Shown: positions 33,886 to 47,469 of the stretch, piece after piece
How the letters are laid out: each line of letters begins with the position of its first letter
Position numbering within the stretch: the stretch's first letter is position 1
Assembly: GCA_036346205.1 (NCBI GenBank)
Contig: JARFJB010001678.1
Span: 485,001 to 549,000, forward strand
DNA: 64,000 nucleotides
Direction: 5' to 3'
Source: Vesta saturnalis
Taxonomy: Eukaryota; Arthropoda; Insecta; Coleoptera; Lampyridae
Position numbers and translations under genes: made by a program
Notes under the pieces: model-generated
What the model saw: only the letters and a program-made list of their open reading frames with translations
Database searches by the model: none
Told to the model about the DNA's origin: nothing

Positions 33886-36480
33886 AAGCCTGTGGTGTAA
33901 TCCCTAAATTAGTGTTCACCACTGTACTATTACAATTGCATCGCTTTAACGTTATTATCTATAGAACTCTTATGGTGCTAACCAGAACTCCATATTCACA
34001 AAAAGGGTAAATAAATGTTTTCATACATTTTCCATAATCGCAAGGAGGGATAAAAAAATTAGAAGGTGGGAGTTCTGGGTAGCACCACAAGAGTTCTAAT
34101 ACCTCCTAACATAGAGTTACAAACCATTAATATCGGGGCATTGTCAAAATTTCATTTTCCACGCCCACAAAGACGGGCAAGAAAATTTTGAAAACGTAAC
34201 TTATCTTGGGAGTTCTAGGTAGCTCTAGAGTTCTAATATTAACTCATACCCCACACAAACCACTGTTATCAGAGTTCTACCAAAATTTCGTATCCCATTC
34301 CATATCCACAAGGTGTAAACTATTTTTGAAGGTATACTTTTTCTTGGGAGTTCCGGGTAGCACCATAAGAGTTCTAGTAATAAATCCTAATAAACATGGC
34401 CCACAAACTATTATCATGGTTACATCTAAATTTAATTTTCCATAACCGCAAGGAGGAAAAAAAATTAGAAGGTGGGAGTTCTGGGTAGCACCACAAGAGT
34501 TCTAATAACTCCTAACATGGCTTACAAACTACAGGGTTTTGTAAAAAGTTCATTTTTCATGTCCACAAAAAGGGGTAAGAAAATTTTGAAGTTCTAACTA
34601 ATCTTGGGAGTTCTGAGTAGCACAAGAGTTCTAATAATAACGCACACCGCCCACAAACCACTGCTATCAGGATTCTATCAAAATTTCGTTTACCAAATAC
34701 ACAAGGAAAGGTAAGGAAATTTTAAACGTGTATTTTTTCTTGGGAGTCCTAGGTAGTACCAGAAGTTCTAATTATAACATATAAACATGGATCACAAACT
34801 ATTATCAGGGTTCTATCGAAATTTCATTTTCCATATCCACAATGAGTGATTGGCAAATTTTGAAGGTCTAACTTTTCTTGGGAGTTCTGGCTAGCACCAC
34901 AAACGTTCCTAACATGGCTCACAATTCATTAATATCAGAGTTCTATAGAAGTTTCATTTTCCATACCTACAAGGAGAGGTAAGAAAATTTCGTTTAGCAT
35001 GTTCACAAAGGACATATTTGGGGGTGTAACGTGTAACTTTTATTGGGAGTTCAGGGTAGCACCACAAGAGTTCTAATAATACCTCCTAGCATGGCTCACA
35101 AACCATTAATATTAGGGTTCTGCAAACATTCCATTTTCCATACCTTCGAGGAGTAAGAAAATTTTGAAGGTATAACTTTTCTTGGCGTTCTGGGTAGCAC
35201 TACAAGAGTTCTAATACCTCCTAACATGGCTCATAAACCAATAATATCAGAGTTCTGCCCCAAATTTCTTCCACATGGAGAGGTAAGAATATTTAGGTGT
35301 AATTTTTCATAAAAGTTCTGGTAGCACAATACGAGTTCTGATAACTTCTAATACACATGGATCACAAACCATTATTATCAGGGTTCTACCAAAATTTCAT
35401 TTGCCATGTTCACAAGGAAAGGCAAGCAATTTTTTGGGGTGTAACTTTTCTTGGGAGTTTTGGCTAGCACCAGAAACGCTCCTAACATGGCTCACAAATC
35501 ATTAATATCAGAGTTCTGTCGAAATTTCATTTTCCATATCCACAAGGAGGAGTAAGAAAACTTTGAACCCGTAACTTTTCCTGGGAGTTCAGCATAGCAT
35601 CACAAGAGTTCTAATAATAACTACCAATAAAAATGGCTCACAAATCATTATTATCAGGGTTCCATCGGGATTTCGTTTTCCATGTAAACAAGGAGCGGTA
35701 GGAAATTTTTGAGAGTGTAACGTGTAACTTTTCTTGGAAGTTCTGGGCAGCACCACAGGTGTTCCAATAATAACTCCTAATAAACATGACTTACAAACTA
35801 TTATCAGGGTCATATAAAAATTTCATTTTCTATATCCAAAAAGTGGGGTAAAAAATGTAGAAGGTGGGAGTTCTGGTTAGTACCACAAGAGTTCCAATAA
35901 TACCTCCTAACATGTTTCACAAACCATTAATGTGAGGGTTCTGCCAAAATTTTGAGGGAGTAATTTTTCTTGAGAGTTCTGGGTAGCACAAAGGTTCTAA
36001 TAATAATTCCACAAACTTAGGGTCTGTCAAAATTCCTTTTCCATATCCACAAGGAGGGGTAAGGACATTTTAAAGGTGTAACTTTTGGGAGTTTTTGGTA
36101 GCACCACAAAAGTTGTAATATTAACTTCTAATAACCATGGTTCATAAACCATTATTATTAGAATTCTATAGAAAATTCGTTTTCCACATCCACAAGGAGT
36201 GGTAAGAAGGTGTAACTTCTCTTAGGAGTTCTGGGTATCACCACAACAGTTCTAATTATACCTTCTAACATGACGCGGAAGCCATTATTGTTAGAGTTCT
36301 ATCGAAATTTCGTTTTCCTCATCAAAATTTTTCCAAGTCCACCAAAGGGTGTAAAAATTTTTGCAAGTGTAACTTTTCTTGCGGGTTATGGGTAGCATCG
36401 CAAGAGGTCTATAGATAATGATGACGGTAAAACGATGCAATTGTGATAGTAAAAGTCGATTTTGGGATCACACGTTGTGA
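33886..36480. mobile_element. Foldback-type element carrying an array
   Basis: The first ~100 bp (33,890-33,990) are inverted relative to 36,370-36,475: GCGATGCAATTGTAATAGTA, TCTATAGATAAT and the GGAGTTCTGGTTAGCACC unit start are all matched. One arm thus holds only part of a unit and the other the whole array. The ends resemble each other (GTGTAATCCC and GTGTGATCCC). No coding region and no clear target duplication are seen. Confidence 0.6.
33991..36420 (+). repeat. ~140-bp GGGAGTTCTGGGTAGCACC array
   Basis: About 17 units with CTTGGGAGTTCTGGGTAGCA, CACAAGAGTTCTAATAAT, AACATGGCTCACAAACCATT, TATCAGGGTTCT and TTTCATTTTCCATATCCACA in fixed order, spacing 125-165 bp. Confidence 0.92.
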
Positions 36481-37160
36481 ATTTGACTTAGCTGAATTAT
36501 TTCTACCTCTAGGATAAAACTCTAAATCTATTAGTGGTGCGGTAAGAGCTCCACTAAAATTTAGGTGCCTTAATTTTCAATTTTATGAATGTATTGATTT
36601 CCAAAGGTATGTTATGTTTATTACCATTAAAGTATTAATTGCCTAGACACAGCCTAGACCTAGGCAAAGATATAGTTATAATTTGTTGTCTTATTTGATG
36701 AGCTGATATGTATTAAACGTAACGAGTAATTACAAATCACGTTTCAGTAATAAATCAGGCCTACGTAACAGCCCAGGCAAAAGTCTAGATTGTTAACAGA
36801 AAATCTCGTAAAGTATGCTTCTTATTTTTATCTATGTGCTTCCTAAAGTAATGTAATTATTATTACCGATAAAATACTGATTGTCTAGACACAGCTTAGG
36901 CAAAAATATAGTTATAATTTGGTGTCAATCGATATGCTGATAAACCTAATAGAAAATTACAAAACGTTTCAATGATTAATAAACGGAAGCCTAGGCAACA
37001 ATCTAGGCAAACGGGTTGGATGTTTGTACAAAAACTTATAAAAACAATTAAACCGTCTTTTAACCAATAAGCTTATTTACTCTAAACGTGATAAGCATCA
37101 TGTTCGTCTCTAACTAATAGTAGCCTAGGCAATAGCCTTTAGGCAAACACACTCAATGTT
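36481..37160 (+). repeat. CTAGGCAAAAATATAGTT repeat, right piece
   Basis: About 2.5 units of ~230 bp with ACACAGCCTAGACCTAGGCA, AAAATATAGTTATAATTTG and GCCTAGGCAACAATC, the last shared with the 18.8-22.9 kb array. Confidence 0.7.
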
Positions 37161-38990
37161 CGTTTTTCACTCAACGTTGTATTGCTTGTAATATATTTTT
37201 ATTAGTTTACTTGAATTTTCTATTACTCGCCTGTTATTCTTACGAACTAATTAACTGATATCTGCCTAAGCCGCTATAGCCTTACGCTATATTTAACCAA
37301 TTTTCACAAATACACCAAAGACACACTAGAGTTGTCAGTAATTAACGTAATTAACCATTAGAGACCTAAACAATAGTGTTGGGTGTTAGACATTTATACA
37401 CTTTGTCGACGGTAGTTTATACATAAATCGTTAAACGTACATAACCTCACTTTTTGCATATTTCTCACATTTAATTAACAAATTTATTCACATTGAATTT
37501 TTTATGTTTTAACTCTAATTTGTTGATTTAAAACAATCGAATAAATGGTAAAGGAGACAAATAACCGCATAAATCATTCACTTAACCGCACTATTTTCCC
37601 ACAATTAAAATGTATTGTGGCTTTTATGTGTTAATTACTCTGATTAAATTAAATTCATCAATATTGAAGTGATAATTTTCGTATTTAAATAGACCTGTTG
37701 GAATAAAAACACATACTTGGGTTGTGTCAATTGCGCGCCCCACCCCCACAACCAACACGTACCTGTATAACGACATCATCAATTATACAAATGCTTTATC
37801 AATTATTTGTATAAGACATTTATTGATGACTCACCTTTCGCTTCAATCAATCATACTGTAGTGTAATGCATATTTTACAAATGGGTACCATTATAATGAC
37901 CACCCTCATTAATGCGCGATAAACATACTTTTTAAAATTATTTATCTCATTCTTTTATAGATAAAATGCAGGTGTGAAAACTAGATAATTACGTACCTTA
38001 TTTGTTTAATAAAAATGAAGGTGGAGGAACAACCCCAGCAATTTTCCCCCAAAGTAAATTATCAAAACATTATTAAAAAATGGCGAGTGTGAAATTTTAA
38101 TTAAATTTTCACAATTCATGTAAAAAACAAAACAATACATGATAATAAAAAATGTTAGCCCCTTCCCTATGACCTCTACATTTATCTCACAAAAATCTAA
38201 TATAAATCAAGAGAAAAATAAAACATCTTAATGAGTTCAACTCCCTCGCGATTTTTGTTTTAATTATTTATGTGAGAAATAAAATAAATTACTTTCCTCC
38301 CTGTACCCCACCGGCTGCATGTAAGAATTCTGAGTGAAGTACAAGTATAAATATGTAAAAAAGTCGGTTCTCTCACTCTCTCTCCCCCCCCTCAGCGGCT
38401 CGTTAAGCATGTACACTTCATTGTCAAGAATTTTTTCATTGTTATAGTGACTAGCCGGAACCCCCCCGCTGCCACATTTTACAAACGATATTTAATCAAT
38501 TTTGCTTACAATAAATATTAAAAAATTTAGTGTATAACAAATTTATCAGAATGAACCTTGGTGTAATATTATGTGATGTGTTAGAGGAGAGGGGGCGTGG
38601 GCTGTAACCGAATTGCGCTCTAAAAACAATTGAACGATTTATTTATTAAATTTGTTATCAGTTATAGTCAAGCCTTAAACGACAAATGAAAAGTTGATAC
38701 AAAACAATAAACAAATAAAATATAATTAGATTATTGCGTCACTTAAATAAATGTATGCTTTTGTTATAAATAAGCGTAGGAATTTGAATCATTAATGTTA
38801 GGCTTGAAAATAGTGCGAATTTTATTAATTATGTTGTACTAAATCCGTACCATCATTTTTTAAATTTGTGAAATATAAAATATGAAAAAATTAATATTTT
38901 ATACATTAGCCTTATCAAAGACCAATCTTTTTTTTTTCGAATATTTAAATGATTTTTTATTAATTTACGGTCTGCTTCTTTAAAAAAATG
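37161..38990. other. Low-repeat AT-rich spacer
   Basis: Largest stretch without recognisable arrays. Contains C-rich patches (TCTCTCTCCCCCCCCT near 38,380 and CCCCCCC near 38,461) but no supported gene or RNA gene. Confidence 0.4.
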
Positions 38991-41900
38991 TATGTTCATT
39001 TATTATTACCGATTTCAGAAATACATTTACAAAACCAAAATACATCTTGTGTACGTGAAGAAGCTTAGGGTGACCATTCTCGACTTAAAAAAAAAACAAT
39101 ATGGTGCTACGATGTGCCCAACTTTTTTTGACCCAACTAAAAAATCAAGCGTCAATTCGAAGAGCGGCCAATTTTTCTCAAAAAAAAATAAATAAAATCA
39201 GTTCCTCATTATCACCTATTGCTTTTGCAAAAAAAAGTTGCGTAACCTTTAATGGGTTTTGCAAAAACAATGTACGATATTAAAAAGCTCGACTTATACG
39301 GCAAAACTAGCATATTCTGGAACAGTTTTATTCCTTTTTTTTAAAAAAAAAAAACGCCACGCTATTTTTTTTTTTTTTTTTACAAAAACAATGGATGATA
39401 TTGAAAAACTGATTGCGGAACATTACACTGCAAAACTAGCACATTCTGTAACAGTTTTAGTTTTTTTTTTAATTGTCCATGCTACTTTTTTCCAAAAACA
39501 ATGGGTGATATTGAAAAACTAATTTTGGCACATTATACTGCAAAACTAGCAGATTCTGGAAGTATCTGTTTTTGAAAAAAAATTACAATGCTAGTTTTTT
39601 TTGTACAAAAACAATGGGTGATAATGAAACACTGATTTAGGCACATTATATTGCAAAACTAGCACATTTTGTAGGTTTTAGTTTTATTTTTGAAAAAAAA
39701 AACTGGCCATGCTACTTTTCTTACGAAACAATGGGAGATATTGGGAAACTGAGTCCGGTACCTACATAAAACTAGCACATTCTGAAACAGTTTTGGGTTT
39801 GTTTGGAAAAAATTGTACATGAAACTTTTTTTTACCAAAATACCATTTTTGCAAAAACAATGAGTGATCTTGAAATACTGCAAAACTAGCATATTTTTGA
39901 GGTTTGGTTATTTCATTCGAAAAAAAATTGGCCATGCTATTTGTTTACAAAAACAATGTGAGATATTAAAAAATTGATTTCGGTCCGTTATACTGCAAAA
40001 GTAAGACGTACTGGAACAATTTTTTTTTTTTTTGAAAAAAATTAACCGTACTACATTTTTTACAAAAACAATGTGAGATATTGAAAAATTAATTTCAGCG
40101 CATTATAGTGCAAAACTAGCACATTCTGGAACAGTTTTAGGTTTTTCGAAAAAAAATTAACCATGCTACTTTTTTTTGCGAAAATATTTTTTAAAAAAAA
40201 TGGGTGATATTGAAAAACTCATTTCGGTACATTATCCTGCAAAACTAACACATTGTGGCCATGCTATTTTTTACAAAAACAATGGGTGATATTAAAAAAT
40301 TGATTGCGGTACGTTATACTGCAAAACTAGGACATCTGGAAGTTTTTCTTCTTGAAAAAAAATTGAGCATACAACTTTTTTTTTACAAAAACGATGGGTA
40401 ATATTGCAAAACCATTCTGGGAGCTTTTTTTTTTTTTTGAAAAAATTGACCTTTTTACTAAAACAATGGGAGATATTGAAAAATTGATTTCGGCACATTA
40501 TACTGCAAAACTAGCACATTCTGGAAGTTTTTTTTATAAAAAAAAAAAAGGTCACCATACTACTTATTTTAAAACATCATTTTTTGCAAAAACGAAGGGA
40601 GATATTGAAAAATTGATTTCGACACATTATACTGCAAAACTAGCACGTTCCGGAAGAGTTGATTTTTTCTTTGAAAAAGTCACCATGCTACTTTTTTTTT
40701 ACAAAAATATCACTTTTTGCAAAAACAATGGGTACATTATACTGCAAAACTAGCACATTTTGGAGATCTGGCTTTTTCTTTCAAAAAAAAAAAAAATTGG
40801 CCATGCTATTTTTTTTTGCAAAAACTATGGGTGATATTAAAACATTGATTTCGGTACGTTATACTGCAAAACTAAGATATTCTGGAACAGTTTGTTTTTC
40901 TTTTCTTTTTTACAAAAACGATGGGTGATATTACGCATTATACTGGAAAACTGACACACTTTGGGATAGTCTTTTTTTTTAATTAACCATGCTACTTTCT
41001 TTACAAAACAATGTGAGATATTGAAAAATTAATTTCGGCACATTATACTGCAAAACTAGCACTTTCTGAAAGTGTTGGGTTTTTTGAAAAAAAAATTAAC
41101 CATGCTACTTTTTTACGAAAATATCATTTTTCGCAAAAACAATGGGTGATATTGAAAAACTGATTTCGGTACATTATACTGTAAAACTAGCACATTTTGG
41201 AAGTTTAATTTTTTCTTTGGAAAAAAAAATTGGCTATACTATTTTTTTACAAAAACAATGGGTGATATTAAAAAATTGATTTCGGTACGTTATACTGCAA
41301 AACTAGCACATTCTGGAACAGCTTTAGGTTTTTCGAAAAAAAATTAACCATGCTACTTTTTTTTTACGAAAATATTATTTTTTGCAAAAAAAAACTATAC
41401 TGTAAAACTAACACATTTTGGAGGTTTGATTTTTTCTTTCCAAAAAAAAATTGGCTATGCTATTTTTTTACAAATATAATGGGTGATATTAAAAAAATGA
41501 TTTCGGTACGTTATACTGCAAAACTAGGACATTCTGGCAGTTTGTTCTTCTTTTTGGAAAAAAATTGGGCATGCAACTTTTTTTTAGGAAAACATCATTT
41601 TTGCAAAAAAAAATGGGTGATATTGAAAAGTAATATCGGTACATTACACTGCAAAAATTGGACATTTTTGAGGTTTGATTTTTTCTTTCGAAAAAATTGG
41701 CTATGCTATTTTGTTTACTTTAAACAATGGGTGATATTAAAAAATTGATTTCGGCACGTTATACTGCAAAACTAGGATATTCTGGAACAGTTTGTTCTTC
41801 TTTTTGAAAAAAAATTGGGCTTGCAACCTTTTTTTTACAAAAATATCATTTTTTTGCAAAAAAAAAAACGGGTGACATTGAAAAACTGATTTCGGTACAT

Positions 41901-43740
41901 TATACTGCAAAACTAGCACATTTTGGAGGTTTGGTATATCTTGCGAAAAAATTGGCCATGCTATTTTGTTTTTTCAAAAATAATGGGTGATATTAAAAAT
42001 TGATATCGGTACGTTATACTGCAAACTAGGACATTCTGGAAGTTTGTTTTTCTTTTTGAAAAAAAATTGGGCATGCAACTTTTTCTACACAACCGATGGG
42101 TGATATTGCAAAACTGCTTTGGCACATTAAATTGCAAAACTGACACATTCTGGAAGTTTTTTTTTTTTTTGAAAAAGCTGACCATGCTGCTTTTTTAACA
42201 AAGCAATGGGATATATTGAAAAATTGATTTCGACACATTATACTGCAAAACTGGAAGTTTTGGGTTTTTTAGAAAAAAAATCACAATGTTACTCTTTTTA
42301 CGAAAATATCATTTCTTACAAAAACAATGGGTGATATTGAAAAACTGATTGTGGTACATTATACTGCAAAACTAGCACATTCTATAACAGTTTTACTCTA
42401 TTTTTCTTTTGAAAAAAAAATTGGTCATGTTACCTTGTTACAAAAAACAATGGGTGATACTGAAAAACTGATTTCTGCACACTATATTGCAAAACTAGCA
42501 CATTCTGGAACAGGTTTGCGTTTTGTGAAAAAACAATTGGCCATGCTACTTTTTTTTTATGAAAATATCATTTTTTGCAAAAACAATGGGTGATAATCAA
42601 GAATTGATTTCATCACATTATGGTGCAAAACTGGTACATTCTCAGAGGTTTGTTTTTTTGGAAAACAATTCACCATGTTACTTGTTTACGAAAATATCGG
42701 GTTTTAAGGTGACGTAGAAAAACTGATTTTCGCATATTATACATCCAAAATAGCACATTCTGGAACAATTTTAGATTTTTTAGAAAAAAAATTGGCCATA
42801 GTTTTTTTTTTTACAAAACAATGTGTGATAATGAAGAACTGATTTCGGTACATTTTACTGCAAAACTAGCACATTCTATAACAGTTTTGTTCTATTTTTC
42901 TTTTGAAAAAAAATTGGTCATGTTACCTTGTTACAAAAAATAATGGGTGATACTGAAAAACTGATTTCTGCACACTATATTGCACAACTAGCACATTCTG
43001 GAACAGGTTTGCGTTTTGTGAAAAAACAACTGGCCATGCTACTTTTTTTTAATGAAAATATCATTTTTTTAAAAAACAATGGGTGATAATAAAGAATTGA
43101 CTTCGTCACATTATGCTGCAAAACTGGTACATTCTCAGAGTTTTGTTTTTGTTTGTTTGTTTGAAAAACAATTCACCATGTTATTTGTTTACGAAAATAT
43201 CGAGTTTTAAGGTGAAGAAAAACTGATTTTGGCATATTATACTTCAAAAATAGCACATTCTGGAACAATTTTGGATTTTTAAAAAAAAAAATTGGCCATG
43301 TTACTTTTAAAAAAAAATGGTGACATTAGAGAACTGATTTCGGCACACTATATTGCAAAACTAGCACATTCTGAAACAGTTTTGGGTCTTTTTGAAAAAA
43401 AATTGGCCATTCGACCTTTTTAATGAAAATATCTTTTTTTTTTGCAAAAACAATAGGTTATAATGAAGAACTTTTTTAGCAATTGTTTACGAAAATATTG
43501 TTTTTACAAAAACAATAAGTGTTGCTGAAAAACTGATTTCGGCATATTATAATGCAAAACTAGCACATTCTGAAACAGTTTTTACAAAACCAATGGGCGA
43601 CACTGATTTTTTGGAAAAAAAAAGTCCATGCTACTTTTTTTATGAAAACGTTGTTCACTAAAACAATATGTGATATCGAAAAACTAATTTCTGGCATATT
43701 ATACCATATCGATAAAAAAAAATGGCCACGCTAATGAAAA
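38991..43740 (+). repeat. ~115-150-bp T/A-run array
   Basis: More than 30 units with ACAAAAACAATGGGTGATAT, TGAAAAACTGATTTCGG, CATTATACTGCAAAACTAGC and ACATTCTGGAACAG, then a T run, an A run and TTGGCCATGCTACTTTTTT. Lys/Phe/Asn-rich frames on both strands here are by-products. Homopolymer runs make exact unit lengths unreliable. Confidence 0.92.
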
Positions 43741-44748
43741 AAATCGTTTTCTCTTCGAATTAAAGCTTTGTTTTTTAGACGAGCCACATCGTAGGACAAT
43801 CCTAGCGCAATCTAGAACAAAATTTGTTTTTTTGAAAATCGATAATGATCACCACATTAAGTTATTGCTTATATATTTTGTAAAAGAAGAGTCTCTATTT
43901 TTTTAAATAAACAATTTATTGTCTTCTATGCGGCTCAAATTTTTTATTCCTCCATCTTGTCATTAATAAATCAAGACAGGCTATTTCCTGTTTCACCTAT
44001 TGTAATCTGAGTTTAAAACCTACATCGTTTTACAAAATCAATGCTTTTTTAATATTTGTTTGTCTTGAAAAATTTTTCATTGTTTAACCCCAACAATGCA
44101 ACATAAATCAAGTCTCCCTTAAAACTGAAAAATTTTCAAATATATAAACGTTTTGCTTAAATATATACGATTTTACTTGTTTATTTTAATTACATTACAT
44201 TTAAGTTTCTTCAGCATTCTCTTAAAATTCGAAATTTTCCTTGATTATATCGAGACTAATGCTTGAATTTTTTATATTCGTATTGCATTAATAAACTTTC
44301 TTATCATTAATAAATTCATAAATAATTTGCTGTTTCACGTATTGAAAACCTTTACAATGTTGAGGTTTTAAGAAAAAAAAAACTGAATGTTTAATAGTTT
44401 CAACCGAATTTTTTGCTTATTTTACTTACTTACCGCTTGAAGCAATTTTCATTTTCATTTTTCAATCTTAAAATAATTAACGATTTTTCCGCATACTCTT
44501 AAAACTTGAAATCTTCTAAAATTAATGCTTAAATTAAGGCTATCGCGTTATTTTTTAAATTTTAATTGTAATTTAAAATTTTGAACCTTCTGCTTAATGT
44601 ATACGTATTTACTTGTTTAGTTTAATTACATTATTTTACATTTCTTATCGTGCAATTTAGTAATCCGTCATTGAACTTATCCGTACGCCATTTTCTTAAA
44701 CAAAACCAATTGTAGGAAAAAAAGGAAAAGGACAACCTAAATGAACTG
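43741..44748. repeat. Dispersed TTCCGCATTCTCTTAAAAC-type repeats
   Basis: AT-rich. Versions of GCATTCTCTTAAAAYTCGAAAT and CGTACGCCATTTTCTTAAA occur here, at 50.1-50.4 kb and at 62.4-62.6 kb. No gene seen. Confidence 0.5.
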
Positions 44749-46163
44749 GAACCCCACATTAAAATAATGAAATTATTCTGATTGCGTCTGATTTATAATA
44801 GTTTGTACCCGTGCGTACCACATTTTTTTACCTCTTTGTACCTCAAAGTGTTCAAATTTAACCCGGGGATAAAAAATGTTAGCACCCCACTTGAATATTT
44901 TTTATCGTTCATGGCGGTATTTGAGAGAGGATCGTTTGTACCTAATTGTATCATTTTTCCTTTTGTTTGTACTGAATTTCCAAATTTTTTAAAGGGATAA
45001 CTTTTTCGTTTAAAGAGATTTTCAAAATCAGGAAGAGGATACTGTTTCGTTTTCGTTTGTACCGGTTTGTACCACTTTTATTTCCTTCGTATTTCAAGGG
45101 GTACAAATTTAACCACGGGTTAAAGATGCCAGGACCCCACTTTTATATTTTTTATCGTTCTCGACGGAATTCGAGAGAGCATCGATTGTACTGCAATGTA
45201 CCATTTTTCCTTTGATTTGTATCTCAAGGGGTTGTTTTGTACAGAATATCCAAATTTTTTAAAGGGGTAACTTTCTCGTTTATAGAGATTTTCAAAATCA
45301 GGAAACGGGTACTGTTTAGTTTTCGTTTGTACCGATTTGTACCATTTTTTTCCTTCGTATTTCGAGGGGTACACATTTAAGCAGGGTTTAAAGATTTTGA
45401 GCGGGCGGGTAGGTGTTTGGGCGGGCGGGCGTGCGTGCGTGCGTGTGAATGGATGTACGTTAGTATCCACGATAACTCCAGAACGAAAAAACCTACGTAC
45501 TTAAAATTTTGTACTTAAGCTCGTTTTTGTTTGGCTTAGAGCTGATTAGATTTTGGGAGAAATCCAGCGGCGGACAGGGGGGTATATTAGGGTGTTATTG
45601 GTTTTATCAAATATTTCAAAAACAGCTGCATATTTCAAAGATATAAAAATACCTAGATATAGACATTGAATACATCGATTAATTATATTCTATGCAATTT
45701 TTTTACGACGCGTAATTTAGCGGGAAAAAATTCCTAAGGTAGAATTTGAATGTTAGTTTAATTTTTTTTCATTATCTAAATAACGATCAATTTTATAAAA
45801 AAAAAGTGTAGACGTATTTTTTAAAAAAAATTTAATTTTATAACGTTTTTTAATGTAAAGCGAAATAAATGTAAAAAATAAATAAATATGATTGAAAATG
45901 CAGAATCTGTATTAACGATATTTTTATAGAAGCGGGCGGCTTTGGAATTTTTTTTTACGTTAACATTATGCCTATTAATCTCTTTCTGACATGAAGTTTT
46001 AAACGTCATTCTGACATAGATAATTGTTTTAACAATGTTGCCTGTTTTCATTAAACGTGTAAAGGAGGTTGCATAGTTATCTAAAAAAATTGAAATTTAA
46101 ATTATTTCATTTCTTTTAATTTCCATTTGTAGGTTGGAAGGTCGTGTGGTGTTCCACACCAAA

Positions 46164-46222
<59 letters not shown>

Positions 46223-46620
46223 TATAACTTGACCGAAAAGAAAAATTAAATTGTCGGTAAGCAGTAAACAGATCACATAAGTGTCTTATCTTCCTTTCGA
46301 AAAGCCACTTAGTCTTACATTGGAACACTGTTTCGAATTTCGTCAAAAGTGTAATTATTAGAATGAAGTGCTGACATTTTTTTACACCTGGTTAAATTTG
46401 TTCTCCTTGATGAAAGACATAGCAAAAATGGTACAATGGAGTTTAATCGATGCTCTCTCGAATACCGTCATGAACGATAAAAAATATTCAAGTGGGGTGC
46501 CAACATTTTTAACCCCGGGTTAAATTTGAACACCTTGAGGTACAAAAGGTAAAAAATGTGGTACAACCTATTATAAATCAGATGCAATCAGAATAATTTC
46601 ATTATTTTAATGTGGGGTTC
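44749..46620. mobile_element. Palindromic element with TTTGTACC repeats
   Basis: Inverted ends start GAACCCCACATTAAAATAAT (44,749 forward, 46,620 reverse) and continue through GATTGCATCTGATTTATAATA, the GTACC block and CAAGTGGGGTGCCAACA. The left arm is extended by about two more ~250-bp tandem units to 45,400, while the right arm has one (46,375-46,620). The interior holds a GCGGGCGGGCG-type GC patch (about 45,400-45,450), AT-rich filler and a TA tract. No coding region was found. The flanks do not give a clean target duplication. Confidence 0.65.
46168..46226. repeat. (TA)n microsatellite
   Basis: About 28 TA dinucleotides with one AATA interruption near the end. Confidence 0.96.
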
Positions 46621-46639
46621 ATGTACGTAAATGACCACG

Positions 46640-46983
46640 TATTTCATTCCCTCCCCAAGGGGGAGGGCGAGTCGCGCGAGCTTTCCGAACTCCTTCAGTA
46701 ATCATCATGGATTCCCAGCATACATACATACGTTACGTATACATGCATAGTGCGATTAACGATGGGTGTGGTAGGGATAGGATCGGAAGGAACGGAGTTG
46801 GGGTTCTGTGGGGGAAAATACTACCCCAGCATTCGCAGATGGTGTGCAGTGGCCATGTCGCTACATGTGTATGAGGAAAACCTCCTGAAAAAACCTCATG
46901 CAAGGTAGACGGTAATGGAATCGAACCCATTACCTCCCAAATGCTAAGCAGGTCGTGTCACCACTACGCTACCAGCTCGGTAA
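46640..46983 (-). mobile_element. tRNA-Ala-derived SINE
   Basis: On the minus strand the head reads GGTAGCGTAGTGG (A box, 46,961-46,974), then CCTGCTTAGCATT, resembling the tRNA-Ala(AGC) anticodon arm, then AATGGGTTCGATTCC (B box, 46,917-46,931). Downstream on the same strand follows a ~270-bp GC-richer body ending in GGAGGGAATGAAATACG. It is not a functional tRNA: the anticodon stem is mispaired and the body continues. It is a Pol III-type non-autonomous retroelement. Confidence 0.7.
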
Positions 46984-47168
46984 TTTTACTTAAAACTGGT
47001 GATTACTCATTTTTACTGTTATTGCATTGAAATCTACATTTCTGATCTTTATTGAATACTAAAAATAAAGCAAGCTGATTATTCTTTTCGCTTTTTATTA
47101 AAAAAAAAAGCGCCATTCTCTTACACGAGTCAAACTTTTCCTTCTTGATTACTTTCTTTATGAAAATG

Positions 47169-47177
47169 TAAACTTTC
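47169..47177. repeat. Target-site duplication, left
   Basis: TAAACTTTC, repeated exactly at 49,665-49,673. Confidence 0.85.
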
Positions 47178-47469
47178 ACCGGTGTGAAGAGAGCAGATAA
47201 TAGATAGCAAACAATTTGAACGGAAAAAGCCGAACACCCAGGACCGTAGTAGCCAATTTTTTTAGAATTACAATCTGCTGGCAGATACTTTCCCTGCAGC
47301 TACACACATGATTACATTTGTAATTGTATTCCTTGTATTAGGAAAGACGATACAAGCACCTCTTAGAAGCGCAAATTAAAATGTACTACTAGGATAGAAT
47401 ACCACCATTCTTCTTTTGAAAATTCATAAAAAATAGAGTTCGCAACCTGCCGCTTTGTGCTTTTAGTAT

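Noticed and set aside
46905..46983. Possible true tRNA-Ala gene
   Set aside because: The anticodon stem is mispaired and the sequence continues into a SINE body.
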